DNA of 64,000 nucleotides from Paenirhodobacter enshiensis (GTDB lineage: Bacteria > Pseudomonadota > Alphaproteobacteria > Rhodobacterales > Rhodobacteraceae). The stretch is from the NCBI RefSeq assembly GCF_000740785.1, contig NZ_JFZB01000009.1:124001-188000 (forward strand). Reading direction: 5' to 3'. The position numbers and the translations under genes are program-made. This document shows, piece by piece, positions 9,361 to 17,674 of this stretch (the first letter of the stretch is position 1; each line of letters begins with the position of its first letter). The notes beneath the pieces are model-generated. The model did no database searches, was not told the DNA's origin, and worked only from the letters and a program-made list of their open reading frames with translations.

Positions 9361-10362
9361 ATGAGCGACATCGCCTTCGACACCGAGGGACGGGCCGGAC
9401 AGGCCAAAGGGTTGCGTCATCGTGACGCGCGGCAGGGGGATGCCCCCCGGGTCGCGTCGAGTGGCGATGCCGGCGCCGGCGACTGGTTCGCGCTGCTGAA
9501 GCCGCGGGTCATGTCGCTCGTGGTGTTCACCGCCTTCGTCGGGCTCCTGGTCGCGCCGGTGCCGGTGCATCCGCTGGTCGGGGCGGCGGCGATCCTGTTC
9601 ATCGCGCTCGGTGGCGGGGCGTCGGGTGCGCTCAACATGTGGTATGACGCCGACATCGACAGTGTGATGAAACGCACCCGCGGCCGGCCGATCCCGGCCG
9701 GGCTGATCGCGGGCGATGCGGTGCTGGCCTTCGGGCTGGTGCTGTCGGTGCTGTCCTGCGCGATGCTCGCGCTTGCCACCAACCTGTTCGCGGGGGCCTT
9801 CCTCGCCTTCACCATCTTCTTCTATGCCGTGGTCTACACGGTGTGGCTGAAACGCTCGACGCCGCAGAACATCGTGATCGGCGGCGCCTCGGGGGCGTTC
9901 CCGCCGATGATCGGCTGGGCCTGCGCGACGGGCGGCATCAGCGTCGAATCGGTGGCGATGTTCCTGCTGATCTTCCTGTGGACCCCGCCGCACTTCTGGG
10001 CGCTGGCGCTGTTCATGAAGGACGACTATTCCAACGCCGGCGTGCCGATGCTGACGGTGACGCATGGCCGGCGGGTGACGCGGGCGCATATCCTCGTCTA
10101 CACGCTGATCCTTGCGCCCGTTGCCGTGGCGACCGGCTTCACCTCGATCGGCGGGCCGGTCTATCTGACGGTCTCGGTGGTGCTGAACGCGCTGTTCATC
10201 GCCGGCGGCTGGAAGCTGTGGCGGCGCACGGAGGCCGAGGCCGAGGCCGACAACTACCGCGCCGAGCGTCGGGTGTTCTGGTTCTCGCTCCTCTATCTGT
10301 TCTTGCATTTCGCGGCGCTTCTGGCCGAAAAGGCCCTGCACCTGATCGGAGTCCCCGCATGA
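9361..10362 (+). CDS. ctaB: Protoheme IX farnesyltransferase (heme O synthase)
   Basis: UbiA-superfamily integral membrane prenyltransferase of 333 residues that converts heme B to heme O, the precursor of heme A. The first Asp-rich motif reads NMWYDADID with N92, D96 and D100, followed by KRTRGRPIPAG. A second acidic site appears at KDDYSNAGVPML. About eight or nine hydrophobic segments are visible. GGGAG lies about five bases before the ATG. It overlaps the CoxF-like gene by 4 nt (ATGA). In related genomes this gene sits inside the cytochrome aa3 cluster; here ctaC, ctaG and ctaE are missing. Confidence 0.95.
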   Translation: MSDIAFDTEGRAGQAKGLRHRDARQGDAPRVASSGDAGAGDWFALLKPRVMSLVVFTAFVGLLVAPVPVHPLVGAAAILFIALGGGASGALNMWYDADIDSVMKRTRGRPIPAGLIAGDAVLAFGLVLSVLSCAMLALATNLFAGAFLAFTIFFYAVVYTVWLKRSTPQNIVIGGASGAFPPMIGWACATGGISVESVAMFLLIFLWTPPHFWALALFMKDDYSNAGVPMLTVTHGRRVTRAHILVYTLILAPVAVATGFTSIGGPVYLTVSVVLNALFIAGGWKLWRRTEAEAEADNYRAERRVFWFSLLYLFLHFAALLAEKALHLIGVPA

Positions 10363-10508
10363 GCCGCAAGCCCGCGCCCCCCCGCGACGAAAGCCCCGAA
10401 GCCCGCGCGCAGCGCGCCCGCAGCCGCAAGTGGGCGCTGGTGACGGTTCTGGCGGCCTTCGCCTGCCTGATCTACGGCATCGCCATGGTGAAACTGCAGG
10501 GCCGCTGA
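10359..10508 (+). CDS. CoxF-like small membrane protein (49 aa)
   Basis: A tiny protein with an Arg/Pro-rich cytoplasmic N-terminus and a single hydrophobic segment (WALVTVLAAFACLIYGIAMV), ending KLQGR. Its size, topology and place directly after ctaB match the small CoxF-type proteins found between ctaB and ctaG in Rhodobacterales and annotated as cytochrome c oxidase assembly factors. The start overlaps the ctaB stop (ATGA), implying translational coupling. Its usual partners CtaG and subunit III are not encoded here, so its present role is unclear. Confidence 0.75.
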   Translation: MSRKPAPPRDESPEARAQRARSRKWALVTVLAAFACLIYGIAMVKLQGR

Positions 10509-10576
10509 GCGCGCCGCCCATGCCCCCGGCCGTTCATCCGGGCGGCCATTTCCCCGAACGTCCGGCTCCCGAAGGC

Positions 10577-10605
10577 GTGACAGCGCCGCGCGAGTAGCGT
10601 ATCAC
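10577..10605 (+). promoter_or_regulatory. Candidate sigma-70-type promoter for thrC
   Basis: GTGACA (10577-10582), a 17-nt spacer, then TATCAC (10600-10605), 28 nt before the thrC ATG. Found by eye only. Confidence 0.35.
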
Positions 10606-10632
10606 CCTTTCGACAGTTTCGAAGGAAGACGA

Positions 10633-12030
10633 ATGCGCTACGTGTCCACGCGGGGGCAGGCCCCGGTTCTGAGCTTTGGCGAGGCGATGCTGACCGGCCT
10701 CGCGCGCGACGGCGGCCTTTATGTCCCCGAGACGATCCCCACCCTCACCGCGGCCGAGATCGCCGATCTTGCCGGGCTGAGCTATGAAGAGGTCGCGTTC
10801 CGGGTGATGAAGCCGTTCACCGGCGACACCTTCACCGACGAGGAACTGCAAGGCGCCATCGAGCGCGCCTACGCGGGCTTCGGCCATCCGGCGCGCGCGC
10901 CGCTGGTGCAGCTCGCGCCGAACCATTTCCTGCTTGAGCTGTTCCACGGCCCGACCCTCGCGTTCAAGGATTTCGCGATGCAGGTGATCGGCCAGCTGTT
11001 CCAGATCGAGCTGGCGAAGCAGGGCCGCAAGGTCACCATCGTCGGCGCGACCTCGGGCGACACGGGATCCGCCGCGATCGAGGCGTTCCGCGGCCTCGAC
11101 AATGTCGACGTGTTCATCCTGTTCCCGCATGGCCGCGTCAGCGAGGTGCAGCGCCGCCAGATGACCACGCCGATCGAGGAAAACGTCCACGCCCTCGCGC
11201 TCGACGGCGATTTCGACGATTGCCAGGCGCGGCTGAAGGACATGTTCAACGATTTCGCCTTCCGCGACGAAGTCGGCCTCGCCGGGGTCAATTCGATCAA
11301 CTTCGCCCGGGTGCTGGCGCAGATCGTGTATTACTTCACCTCGGCCGTGGCGCTCGGCGCCCCGCAGCGCAAGATCAGCTTCACCGTGCCCACCGGCAAT
11401 TTCGGCGACATCTTCGCGGGGTTCCTAGCGAAACAGATGGGCCTGCCGGTCGAGCGTCTGGTGATCGCCACCAACCAGAACGACATCCTCGACCGCTGCA
11501 TCAAGGGCGGGGATTACACCAGGCACGGCGTGAAACCCTCGATGAGCCCGTCGATGGACATCGAGATCAGCTCGAACTTCGAGCGCGCGCTGTATTTCGC
11601 CTATGGCCGCGACGGTGATGCGATCACCGCCCTGATGACCGAGCTGAAGGAGGCGGGCAGCTTCACCGTTTCGCCCAACGCCATCGGCGCGCTGCGCGAG
11701 ATCTATGACAGCGGCCGTATCGGCGAGGGCCGCACCCTCGAGATCATCGGCCGCACGCTGAAGGAAACCGGCGAGCTGATCTGCCCGCATACCGCGGTGG
11801 CCGTCGGCGTGGCGGAAGATGCGCTCGACCGCGATCCGGCGACGCCGATGGTGACGCTCGCGACCGCGCATCCGGCGAAATTCCCCGATGCGGTGAACGA
11901 AGCGACCGGCATCCGCCCGGCGCTGCCGCCGCGGATGAAGGATCTGTTCGAGCGCCCCGAGCGCGTCACCCGCGTCGCGAACGACCTCGCGGCACTTGAG
12001 GCGCTGGTGCGCGGAGAACGCCGGAAATGA
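10633..12030 (+). CDS. thrC: Threonine synthase
   Basis: PLP enzyme of 465 residues converting O-phosphohomoserine to threonine, the last step of threonine synthesis. The Schiff-base lysine is K112 in FHGPTLAFKDFAMQ, and the glycine-rich phosphate loop is in GATSGDTGSAA. The length fits the long class-II (E. coli/yeast-like) form. ATG 10633 is preceded by GGAAG. Its stop overlaps the next ATG by 4 nt, coupling it to the M16 peptidase, a common arrangement in alphaproteobacteria. Aspartokinase (lysC), the first enzyme of the pathway, lies 9 kb away in this same window. Confidence 0.95.
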   Translation: MRYVSTRGQAPVLSFGEAMLTGLARDGGLYVPETIPTLTAAEIADLAGLSYEEVAFRVMKPFTGDTFTDEELQGAIERAYAGFGHPARAPLVQLAPNHFLLELFHGPTLAFKDFAMQVIGQLFQIELAKQGRKVTIVGATSGDTGSAAIEAFRGLDNVDVFILFPHGRVSEVQRRQMTTPIEENVHALALDGDFDDCQARLKDMFNDFAFRDEVGLAGVNSINFARVLAQIVYYFTSAVALGAPQRKISFTVPTGNFGDIFAGFLAKQMGLPVERLVIATNQNDILDRCIKGGDYTRHGVKPSMSPSMDIEISSNFERALYFAYGRDGDAITALMTELKEAGSFTVSPNAIGALREIYDSGRIGEGRTLEIIGRTLKETGELICPHTAVAVGVAEDALDRDPATPMVTLATAHPAKFPDAVNEATGIRPALPPRMKDLFERPERVTRVANDLAALEALVRGERRK

Positions 12031-13286
12031 TCCGCACCACAACGCTTGCGAACGGGCTTCGGATCATCACCGAGCCGATGCCGGGGCTTGCCTCGGCTTC
12101 GGTCGGGCTGTGGGTGATGGCGGGCGGCCGCCACGAAAGGCCCGAGCAGAACGGCATCGCGCATTTCCTCGAACATATGGCGTTCAAGGGCACGAAGACG
12201 CGCACCGCCCTGCAGATCGCCGAGCAGATCGAGGACGTGGGCGGCTACATCAACGCCTATACCTCGCGCGAGATGACGGCGTTCTACGCCCGCGTGCTGG
12301 GCGAGGACGTGCCGCTCGCGCTCGATGTGGTGTCGGACATCGTGCTGAACCCGGTGTTCGACCAGAAGGAGCTGGAGGTCGAGCGCAACGTCATCTTGCA
12401 GGAGATCGGCATGGCGCTCGATACTCCGGATGACATCATCTTCGACTGGCTGCAGGAAGCGGCCTACCCGGATCAGGCCTTCGGGCGCACCATCCTCGGC
12501 CCGGCCGAGAGGGTCGCGACCTTCGAGCGCAGCGATCTGGCGGGTTTCGTGGCCGAGCATTACGGCCCCGATCAGATGATCCTCGCCGCCGCCGGGGCGG
12601 TCGATCACGACGCCATCGTGCGCCAGGCCGAGACGATCTTTGCCTCGCTTTCGCCGATCCGCCAGCCCGCGCCCGCGCTTGCGGTGTGGAAAGGCTCCGA
12701 GCGGCGCGAGATCCGCGACCTCGAACAGGTGCATTTCGCGCTGGCCTTCGAGGGGCCGAGTTACGCCGACCCGGACCTTTACGTCGCGCAGGTCTACGCC
12801 ACCGCGATGGGCGGCGGCATGTCGAGCCGGCTGTTCCAGAAAATCCGTGAGGAAAGAGGGCTTTGCTACTCGATCTTCGCGCAGGCCTCGTCCTATGACG
12901 ATACTGGTATGGTGACGATCTACGCCGGCACCTCGTCGGAAGAGGTCGCGGCGCTGGAGCTTCTGACCATCGACGAGCTGAAGCGCGCCACCGGCGACAT
13001 GACCGAGGCCGAGGTCGCCCGCGCGCGGGCGCAGATGAAGGCGGGTCTTCTGATGGGCCTCGAAGGCGCATCGAGCCGGGCCGAGCGTCTGGCGCGCAAC
13101 CTCGCCGTCTGGGGCCGGGTGCCGGATCTCGCCGAAATCTCGGAACGCATCGACGCCGTGAGTGTCGCCGATGTCGAGGCCTATGCCGAGAAGGTGCTGA
13201 CCCAGAACCGCGACGCGATGGCGCTTTACGGTCCGGCCGGGGACGCGCCCGATCTCGCGACGCTGCGTGCGAGGCTCGCCGCCTGA
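12027..13286 (+). CDS. M16 family zinc peptidase (processing-peptidase-like)
   Basis: A 419-residue pitrilysin-family protein related to the beta subunit of mitochondrial processing peptidase. The inverted zinc motif HFLEH (H46, E49, H50) is intact in IAHFLEHMAFKGT, and the downstream acidic helix ELEVERNVILQEI supplies the distal ligand region. The C-terminal inactive-type domain carries GGGMSSRLFQKIREERGLCY, as in MPP homologues. There is no signal peptide, so it is probably cytoplasmic. It overlaps thrC by 4 nt and the GNAT gene by 1 nt, so all three are probably one transcript. Confidence 0.92.
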   Translation: MIRTTTLANGLRIITEPMPGLASASVGLWVMAGGRHERPEQNGIAHFLEHMAFKGTKTRTALQIAEQIEDVGGYINAYTSREMTAFYARVLGEDVPLALDVVSDIVLNPVFDQKELEVERNVILQEIGMALDTPDDIIFDWLQEAAYPDQAFGRTILGPAERVATFERSDLAGFVAEHYGPDQMILAAAGAVDHDAIVRQAETIFASLSPIRQPAPALAVWKGSERREIRDLEQVHFALAFEGPSYADPDLYVAQVYATAMGGGMSSRLFQKIREERGLCYSIFAQASSYDDTGMVTIYAGTSSEEVAALELLTIDELKRATGDMTEAEVARARAQMKAGLLMGLEGASSRAERLARNLAVWGRVPDLAEISERIDAVSVADVEAYAEKVLTQNRDAMALYGPAGDAPDLATLRARLAA

Positions 13287-13870
13287 TGATGCTCGGCCGT
13301 CGCAAGCCCCGTGTGGAGACGGAGCGCATGACGCTGCGCCTGCCGGCACACGGCGACTTTCGCGACTGGTCGCTGCTGCGTCAGGAAAGCCGCGAGTTCC
13401 TGACACCCTGGGAGCCGAGCTGGTCCGACGACCATCTGAGCAAGCGCGCCTTCACCAACCGCGTCTACTGGGCGCAGCGCGCCGAGATCGCCGGAACCGC
13501 CGTGCCATTCTTCCTGATCCGGCGCGAGGACGGCCGGGTTCTGGGGGCGATCACGCTCGACAATATCCGGCGCGGGCCGGCGCAGTCCGGCACCATCGGC
13601 TATTGGATCGGCGCGCGCTACGCCCGGCAGGGCTACATGCGCGAGGCGATCGAGGCAGTGGTGTTCTACGCCTTCCACGACCTCGGGCTGAGCCGGATCG
13701 AAGCCGCCTGTCTGCCCGAAAACGCCGCTTCGCGCGGTGCGCTGGAGAAATCCGGGTTCAAGTATGAAGGCGTCGCGCAGGCCTATTTGCAGATCGATGG
13801 GCGCTGGCGCAATCATGTGCTGTATTCGAGCCTGCGCTCGGACCGGCGCGGGCGGACGGATGTGGGGTGA
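13286..13870 (+). CDS. GNAT acetyltransferase, RimJ/RimL-like
   Basis: A 194-residue GNAT-fold protein. The acetyl-CoA-binding region reads GYWIGARYARQGYMREAIEAV, and the following motif LGLSRIEAACLPENAASRGALEKSGF is the RimJ/RimL hallmark of protein N-alpha- or small-molecule acetyltransferases. The substrate is unknown. An ATG at 13286 overlaps the M16 stop by one base; a second ATG follows immediately at 13289. It is the last gene of the thrC transcript: repeat copy B with its hairpin follows 40 bases later. Confidence 0.88.
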   Translation: MMLGRRKPRVETERMTLRLPAHGDFRDWSLLRQESREFLTPWEPSWSDDHLSKRAFTNRVYWAQRAEIAGTAVPFFLIRREDGRVLGAITLDNIRRGPAQSGTIGYWIGARYARQGYMREAIEAVVFYAFHDLGLSRIEAACLPENAASRGALEKSGFKYEGVAQAYLQIDGRWRNHVLYSSLRSDRRGRTDVG

Positions 13871-13910
13871 ACGGGGGCGTTAGAAGGCTCTGCCCTGCAG
13901 ACGACAAGTA

Positions 13911-13980
13911 AGAGAGGGGGCTCTGCCCCCTCGGGCCTCGCGGCCCTCACCCCCGGGATATTTGCGGCGAATCGAAAGGG
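13911..13980 (-). repeat. Intergenic repeat copy B (type 1 stem)
   Basis: On the minus strand it reads CTTTCGATTCGCCG-CAAATATCCCGGGGGTGA, then stem GGGCC-gcga-GGCCC, then GAGGGGGC-AGA-GCCCCCTC. The GGGGGC hairpin is the end nearest the GNAT stop codon, 41 bases away, so it can end the thrC transcript. It is the only copy lying between two genes on the same strand. Confidence 0.85.
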
Positions 13981-14016
13981 TCAGGGGCTCTTTCGGCGAC
14001 GAATGAGGATGGACGG

Positions 14017-15405
14017 ATGCTGAACGGGGCTGATGCGGCGTTTCTGGACGGGTTGCGCGGGCAGGGGATCGAAGTTGTCGCGCCGGAGCCGCGCTATCTG
14101 GAGGAGCCGCGCGGGCGCTGGCCCGGACGTGCGGCGGCCGTCGCGCGGCCGCGCGATACCGCCGAGGTCGCGGCGGTGCTGCGGGCGGCATCGGCGGCGC
14201 GTGTAGGCATCGTGCCCTATGGCGGCGGCACCGGGCTCGTCGGCGGTCAGGTAATGGGGGCGGGCGAGGGTGCGCTGATCCTGAGCCTTGAGCGGATGAA
14301 CGCCGTGCGTGCCATCGACCCGCAAAGTCTGGTGATCGAAGCGGGGGCGACGCTGGAAGCGGTGCATGAGGCGGCGGCCTCTGTCGGGCGGCGGTTTCCG
14401 CTGACCATCGGCTCGCAGGGGACAGCGCAGATCGGCGGCTGTCTTTCGACCAATGCGGGTGGGGTGAACGTGATCCGCTACGGCACGGCACGCGCGCTGT
14501 GTCTGGGGCTGGAGGCGGTTCTCGCCGATGGCACGGTCTGGAACGGGCTGACCCGGCTGCGCAAGGACAATACCGGCTACGATCTGCGTGATCTGCTGAT
14601 CGGGGCGGAGGGGACGCTCGGCATTGTCACGGCGGCGGCGCTGCGGCTGTTCGAGCCGCCTGCGGTCGAGGGATCGGCGTTCTTCACGGTGCCGTCGCCC
14701 GCCGCGGCGGTGGAGTTGCTGAGCCTCGCGCAGGGGCGCTTCGCGGGCTGCGTGTCGATGTTCGAGCTGATCTCGGGCCAGGGCCTCGCCTTCCTGCGCC
14801 AGACCGGGCCGGAGGTGCGCTTCCCGTTCGCCGAGGATCCCGCGTGGATGGTGCTGATCGAGCTCGGCCTGCCAGCGGGGATGGATGTCGAGGAGGCCTT
14901 CGCCGGGCTTTACGAGGCGGCGGGCGATCTGGTCACCGATGCGGTCGTCGCGCAATCGGCGGCGCAGATGGCGGAATTCTGGTTCCTGCGCGAAACCATT
15001 CCGGTCGCCAACCGCCGTATCGGCGCCATTTCCAGCCACGACATTTCTGTCCCGGTCGCCGAGATCCCGCGCTTCATCGACGAGGCCGGGCGGATGCTGC
15101 ACGCCATGGGCGACATGCGGATCAACTGCTTCGGTCATGTCGGCGACGGCAATCTGCATTACAACGTCTTCCCCGCCGCCGGCCGCCGGCGCGAGGCGTA
15201 TGACATGGCCGCGGTCAAGCACGCGGTGCACGATCTTGTGGTCTCGGGGTTCAACGGCTCGGTCTCGGCCGAGCATGGCATCGGGCGTCTGAAGGTCGGC
15301 GATCTCGAACGCTATGCCGACCGGGCGAAGATGGCGATGATGCGCGCGCTCAAGGCCGCGCTCGACCCTGAGGGCATCCTGAACCCCGGCGCGGTGCTGG
15401 CCTGA
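14017..15405 (+). CDS. FAD-linked 2-hydroxyacid oxidoreductase (GlcD / D-2-hydroxyglutarate dehydrogenase type)
   Basis: A 462-residue flavoprotein of the VAO/PCMH family. The N-terminal FAD-binding PCMH domain shows PYGGGTGLVGGQV (about 68-80) and the TIGSQGTAQIGGCLSTNAGG region. The C-terminal FAD-oxidase domain carries the metal/substrate motif GHVGDGNLHYNVF and SAEHGIGRLK. Family members oxidise D-2-hydroxyglutarate, D-lactate or glycolate; GlcE/GlcF partners are absent, which favours a single-subunit dehydrogenase. ATG 14017 has GAGG about eight bases upstream. It is convergent with apt. Confidence 0.88.
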   Translation: MLNGADAAFLDGLRGQGIEVVAPEPRYLEEPRGRWPGRAAAVARPRDTAEVAAVLRAASAARVGIVPYGGGTGLVGGQVMGAGEGALILSLERMNAVRAIDPQSLVIEAGATLEAVHEAAASVGRRFPLTIGSQGTAQIGGCLSTNAGGVNVIRYGTARALCLGLEAVLADGTVWNGLTRLRKDNTGYDLRDLLIGAEGTLGIVTAAALRLFEPPAVEGSAFFTVPSPAAAVELLSLAQGRFAGCVSMFELISGQGLAFLRQTGPEVRFPFAEDPAWMVLIELGLPAGMDVEEAFAGLYEAAGDLVTDAVVAQSAAQMAEFWFLRETIPVANRRIGAISSHDISVPVAEIPRFIDEAGRMLHAMGDMRINCFGHVGDGNLHYNVFPAAGRRREAYDMAAVKHAVHDLVVSGFNGSVSAEHGIGRLKVGDLERYADRAKMAMMRALKAALDPEGILNPGAVLA

Positions 15406-15441
15406 TGACGGTCGGCCTGAGAGTGCCAGGACCGGCGGGGA

Positions 15442-15987
15442 TCATTCCCCGTCGAAGGCGCACAGCACGTTGACGTCGAGGCCCTGCGTTTCCAGCAGGG
15501 TGCGCCCGCCGAGTTCGGGCAGATCGACGACGAAGGAGCAGCCGACGATCTCGCCGCCCAGTCGGCGCACCAGCTGCGCGCCCGCCTGACAGGTGCCGCC
15601 TGTCGCCAGAAGATCGTCGACGATCAGCACGCGCTCGCCCGGGCGGATGGCGTCGTCATGGATCTCCATGATCGCCTCGCCGTATTCGAGCTTGTAGGAC
15701 TGGCTGATTGTCGCGCCCGGCAGCTTGCCCTTCTTGCGGATCGGCACGAAGCCCTTCGACAGCTGATGCGCGATGGCACCGCCGAGGATGAAGCCGCGCG
15801 CCTCGAGCCCGATCACCTTGTCGATCGGTTCGCCCGCCCAGGGCTGGACCATCTCGTCGATCGCCATGCGAAAGCCCTTGGCATCGGCGAACAGCGTGGT
15901 GACGTCGCGAAACAGGATGCCCTCCTTCGGGAAGTCGGCGATGGTGCGGATGTAGTCCTTGACGGTCTTGCGCGGGGTCGTGGTCAT
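15442..15987 (-). CDS. apt: Adenine phosphoribosyltransferase
   Basis: Purine-salvage enzyme converting adenine and PRPP to AMP. The 181-residue product carries the PRPP-binding signature [13 protein letters not shown] and the conserved N-terminal block [20 protein letters not shown]. The frame is open upstream to 16110, but the ATG at 15987 gives the family-standard N-terminus. It is divergent from the GNAT gene at 16154. Confidence 0.95.
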   Translation of the reverse strand: MTTTPRKTVKDYIRTIADFPKEGILFRDVTTLFADAKGFRMAIDEMVQPWAGEPIDKVIGLEARGFILGGAIAHQLSKGFVPIRKKGKLPGATISQSYKLEYGEAIMEIHDDAIRPGERVLIVDDLLATGGTCQAGAQLVRRLGGEIVGCSFVVDLPELGGRTLLETQGLDVNVLCAFDGE

Positions 15988-16153
15988 CTGAGGTCTTTCG
16001 TCTGGAGGCCGTCCGGATCCGGCCGGGGCGGGGCGCAATCTAGGCGCCCGTGCGTCCGAGGAAAAGCCCCGATCCCTGACGCAGCGTCCTTTGATTTGAT
16101 CCTGACACACCCGCGTGTTACGGGCGGTTTCGACAACAGAGTCGGGGTGCGCG

Positions 16154-16687
16154 ATGTATCAGCTCGAGGAAGAGACCGAAGCCGATTGGTGGGATGTGGA
16201 GGCGCTTTATGACCTCTGTTTCGCGCCGGGGCGAACGGCGCTGTCCTCGTATCGGCTGCGCGACGGGGTCGAGAAGGTGCATCCTCTGTGCCTGACGCTG
16301 CGCGAAGACGGGGTGCTGGCGGCGGTGATCCGCTACTGGCCGGTGCAGGTCGGCGGCAGGCGAGTCCTGCTGCTCGGCCCCGTCGCGGTGCATCCGACGC
16401 GGCAGGGCGAGGGGCTCGGCGGTCTTTTGATGCACGAAAGCCTCGCCGAGGCGCGCCGCCTCGGGTGGGAGCGGGTGCTTCTGGTCGGCGACCGGCCGTA
16501 TTATCAGCGCTTCGGGTTCTGGAAGATCGACGGGGTGGTCATGCCGCCGCCGACCAACCCCGAACGTGTGCTGGCCCTCGAACTGGTGCCCGGTGCCTGG
16601 GAGGGCGTGCGCGGTCCGGTCCAGAAGGCCGGGGCCGAGCAGTTCGTGCCTGACGCAGCCCCCGTCACCGGTGCGACGGCGCACTGA
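16154..16687 (+). CDS. GNAT N-acetyltransferase
   Basis: A 177-residue GNAT of the YhbS-like group. The acetyl-CoA pocket is [20 protein letters not shown] with the Q-x-x-G-x-G/A turn (QGEGLG), and [16 protein letters not shown] is the typical beta-5 region of this subgroup. ATG 16154 starts [11 protein letters not shown]; the open frame upstream (from 16115) lacks a better start. The target is unknown. Confidence 0.85.
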   Translation: MYQLEEETEADWWDVEALYDLCFAPGRTALSSYRLRDGVEKVHPLCLTLREDGVLAAVIRYWPVQVGGRRVLLLGPVAVHPTRQGEGLGGLLMHESLAEARRLGWERVLLVGDRPYYQRFGFWKIDGVVMPPPTNPERVLALELVPGAWEGVRGPVQKAGAEQFVPDAAPVTGATAH

Positions 16688-16770
16688 CGCGAAGGGTGGA
16701 TCTTCCCATCCGGCCCGCTCCGCCCCATATCGGAGGAGTTCGGCCCTCTCTTCGCAAAGGCAAGATCCAG

Positions 16771-17529
16771 ATGACCCAGGAAATTCTGCTGCCGGTGAGC
16801 TGCCCCGAGACGCTGGCAGCGCTCGACGGTCTGGCGCTGCGCTACAAGGGGGCGGCGGGGCCGGTGATGCAGGTGATGGGCTTCATCGGCGGTTCTGCCG
16901 AGGCGGCGCTCGCCCGTCTGCCGGCGCCGGTGCGCCAGAGCCTCGACGGCGCGACGGAGCGCGCTCTGGTGACCGCGATGGGCGCCGCGGCGCGCTCGCG
17001 TCATGTGGTGGCCGACCGGCCCGACTGGGTGAACCGGGCGCTGACCACGGCGATGGGGGCGGCAGGCGGCTTCGCGGGGCTCGCCGGGGCGCTCGCGGAA
17101 CTGCCGTTCACCGTCACCATGCTGTTGCGCGCCATTCAGGGCATCGCGGCCGAGCACGGGTTCGACCCGGATTCCGACGAGGTCCGCCTCGAATGCCTGC
17201 GGGTCTTCGCTTCGGCCGGACCCCTTGCAAGTGACGACGGCACCGACATGGGGTTCTTCACCGCGAAACTCACGATCACCGGCACCGGGCTGTCGAACCT
17301 GATCGCGCGCGTCGCGCCGCGTCTCGCGGCGGTGCTGGGCGAGAAGCTCGCCGCTCAGGCCGCCCCGGTCCTCGGCGCTGTGGCGGGCGCGGCGGTGAAC
17401 TACGGCTTCACCAGCTATTATCAGGAAATCGCCCATGTGCATTTCGGGCTGAAACAGCTCGCCCGCACCAGCGGCGAGGACGAGGGCCTCTTGCGCGAGG
17501 AACTGGTCGCGCGCCTGAGCAAGCGCTGA
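16771..17529 (+). CDS. EcsC family protein
   Basis: A 252-residue protein with small-residue-rich amphipathic helices (GAAGGFAGLAGALAELPFTVTMLLRAIQGIAAEHGFDP) that match the EcsC domain. In Bacillus EcsC is encoded with an ABC exporter; the alphaproteobacterial stand-alone proteins have no agreed function. The C-terminal half has a Gly/Ala-rich stretch that could associate with membrane. It stands alone between a GNAT and the ptsP terminator region. ATG 16771 has AAAGG about ten bases upstream. Confidence 0.75.
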   Translation: MTQEILLPVSCPETLAALDGLALRYKGAAGPVMQVMGFIGGSAEAALARLPAPVRQSLDGATERALVTAMGAAARSRHVVADRPDWVNRALTTAMGAAGGFAGLAGALAELPFTVTMLLRAIQGIAAEHGFDPDSDEVRLECLRVFASAGPLASDDGTDMGFFTAKLTITGTGLSNLIARVAPRLAAVLGEKLAAQAAPVLGAVAGAAVNYGFTSYYQEIAHVHFGLKQLARTSGEDEGLLREELVARLSKR

Positions 17530-17555
17530 GCCGCGACACAGGCGCGCCGTCCCCC

Positions 17556-17620
17556 TTTCGATTCGCCGCAAATATCCCGGGGGTGAGGGCCGCAGGCCCG
17601 AGGGGGCAGAGCCCCCTCCC
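17556..17620 (+). repeat. Intergenic repeat copy C (type 1 stem)
   Basis: TTTCGATTCGCCGCAAATATCC head, GGGGGTGA, stem GGGCC-gca-GGCCC, then GGGGGC-AGA-GCCCCC. It lies between the convergent EcsC and ptsP genes with the hairpin end facing the ptsP stop. Confidence 0.85.
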
Positions 17621-17674
17621 TTACTCTCTTTGCGGGATCTTTCTGCGGGGCGCGCGCAAGGCCCCGATCGGGCC

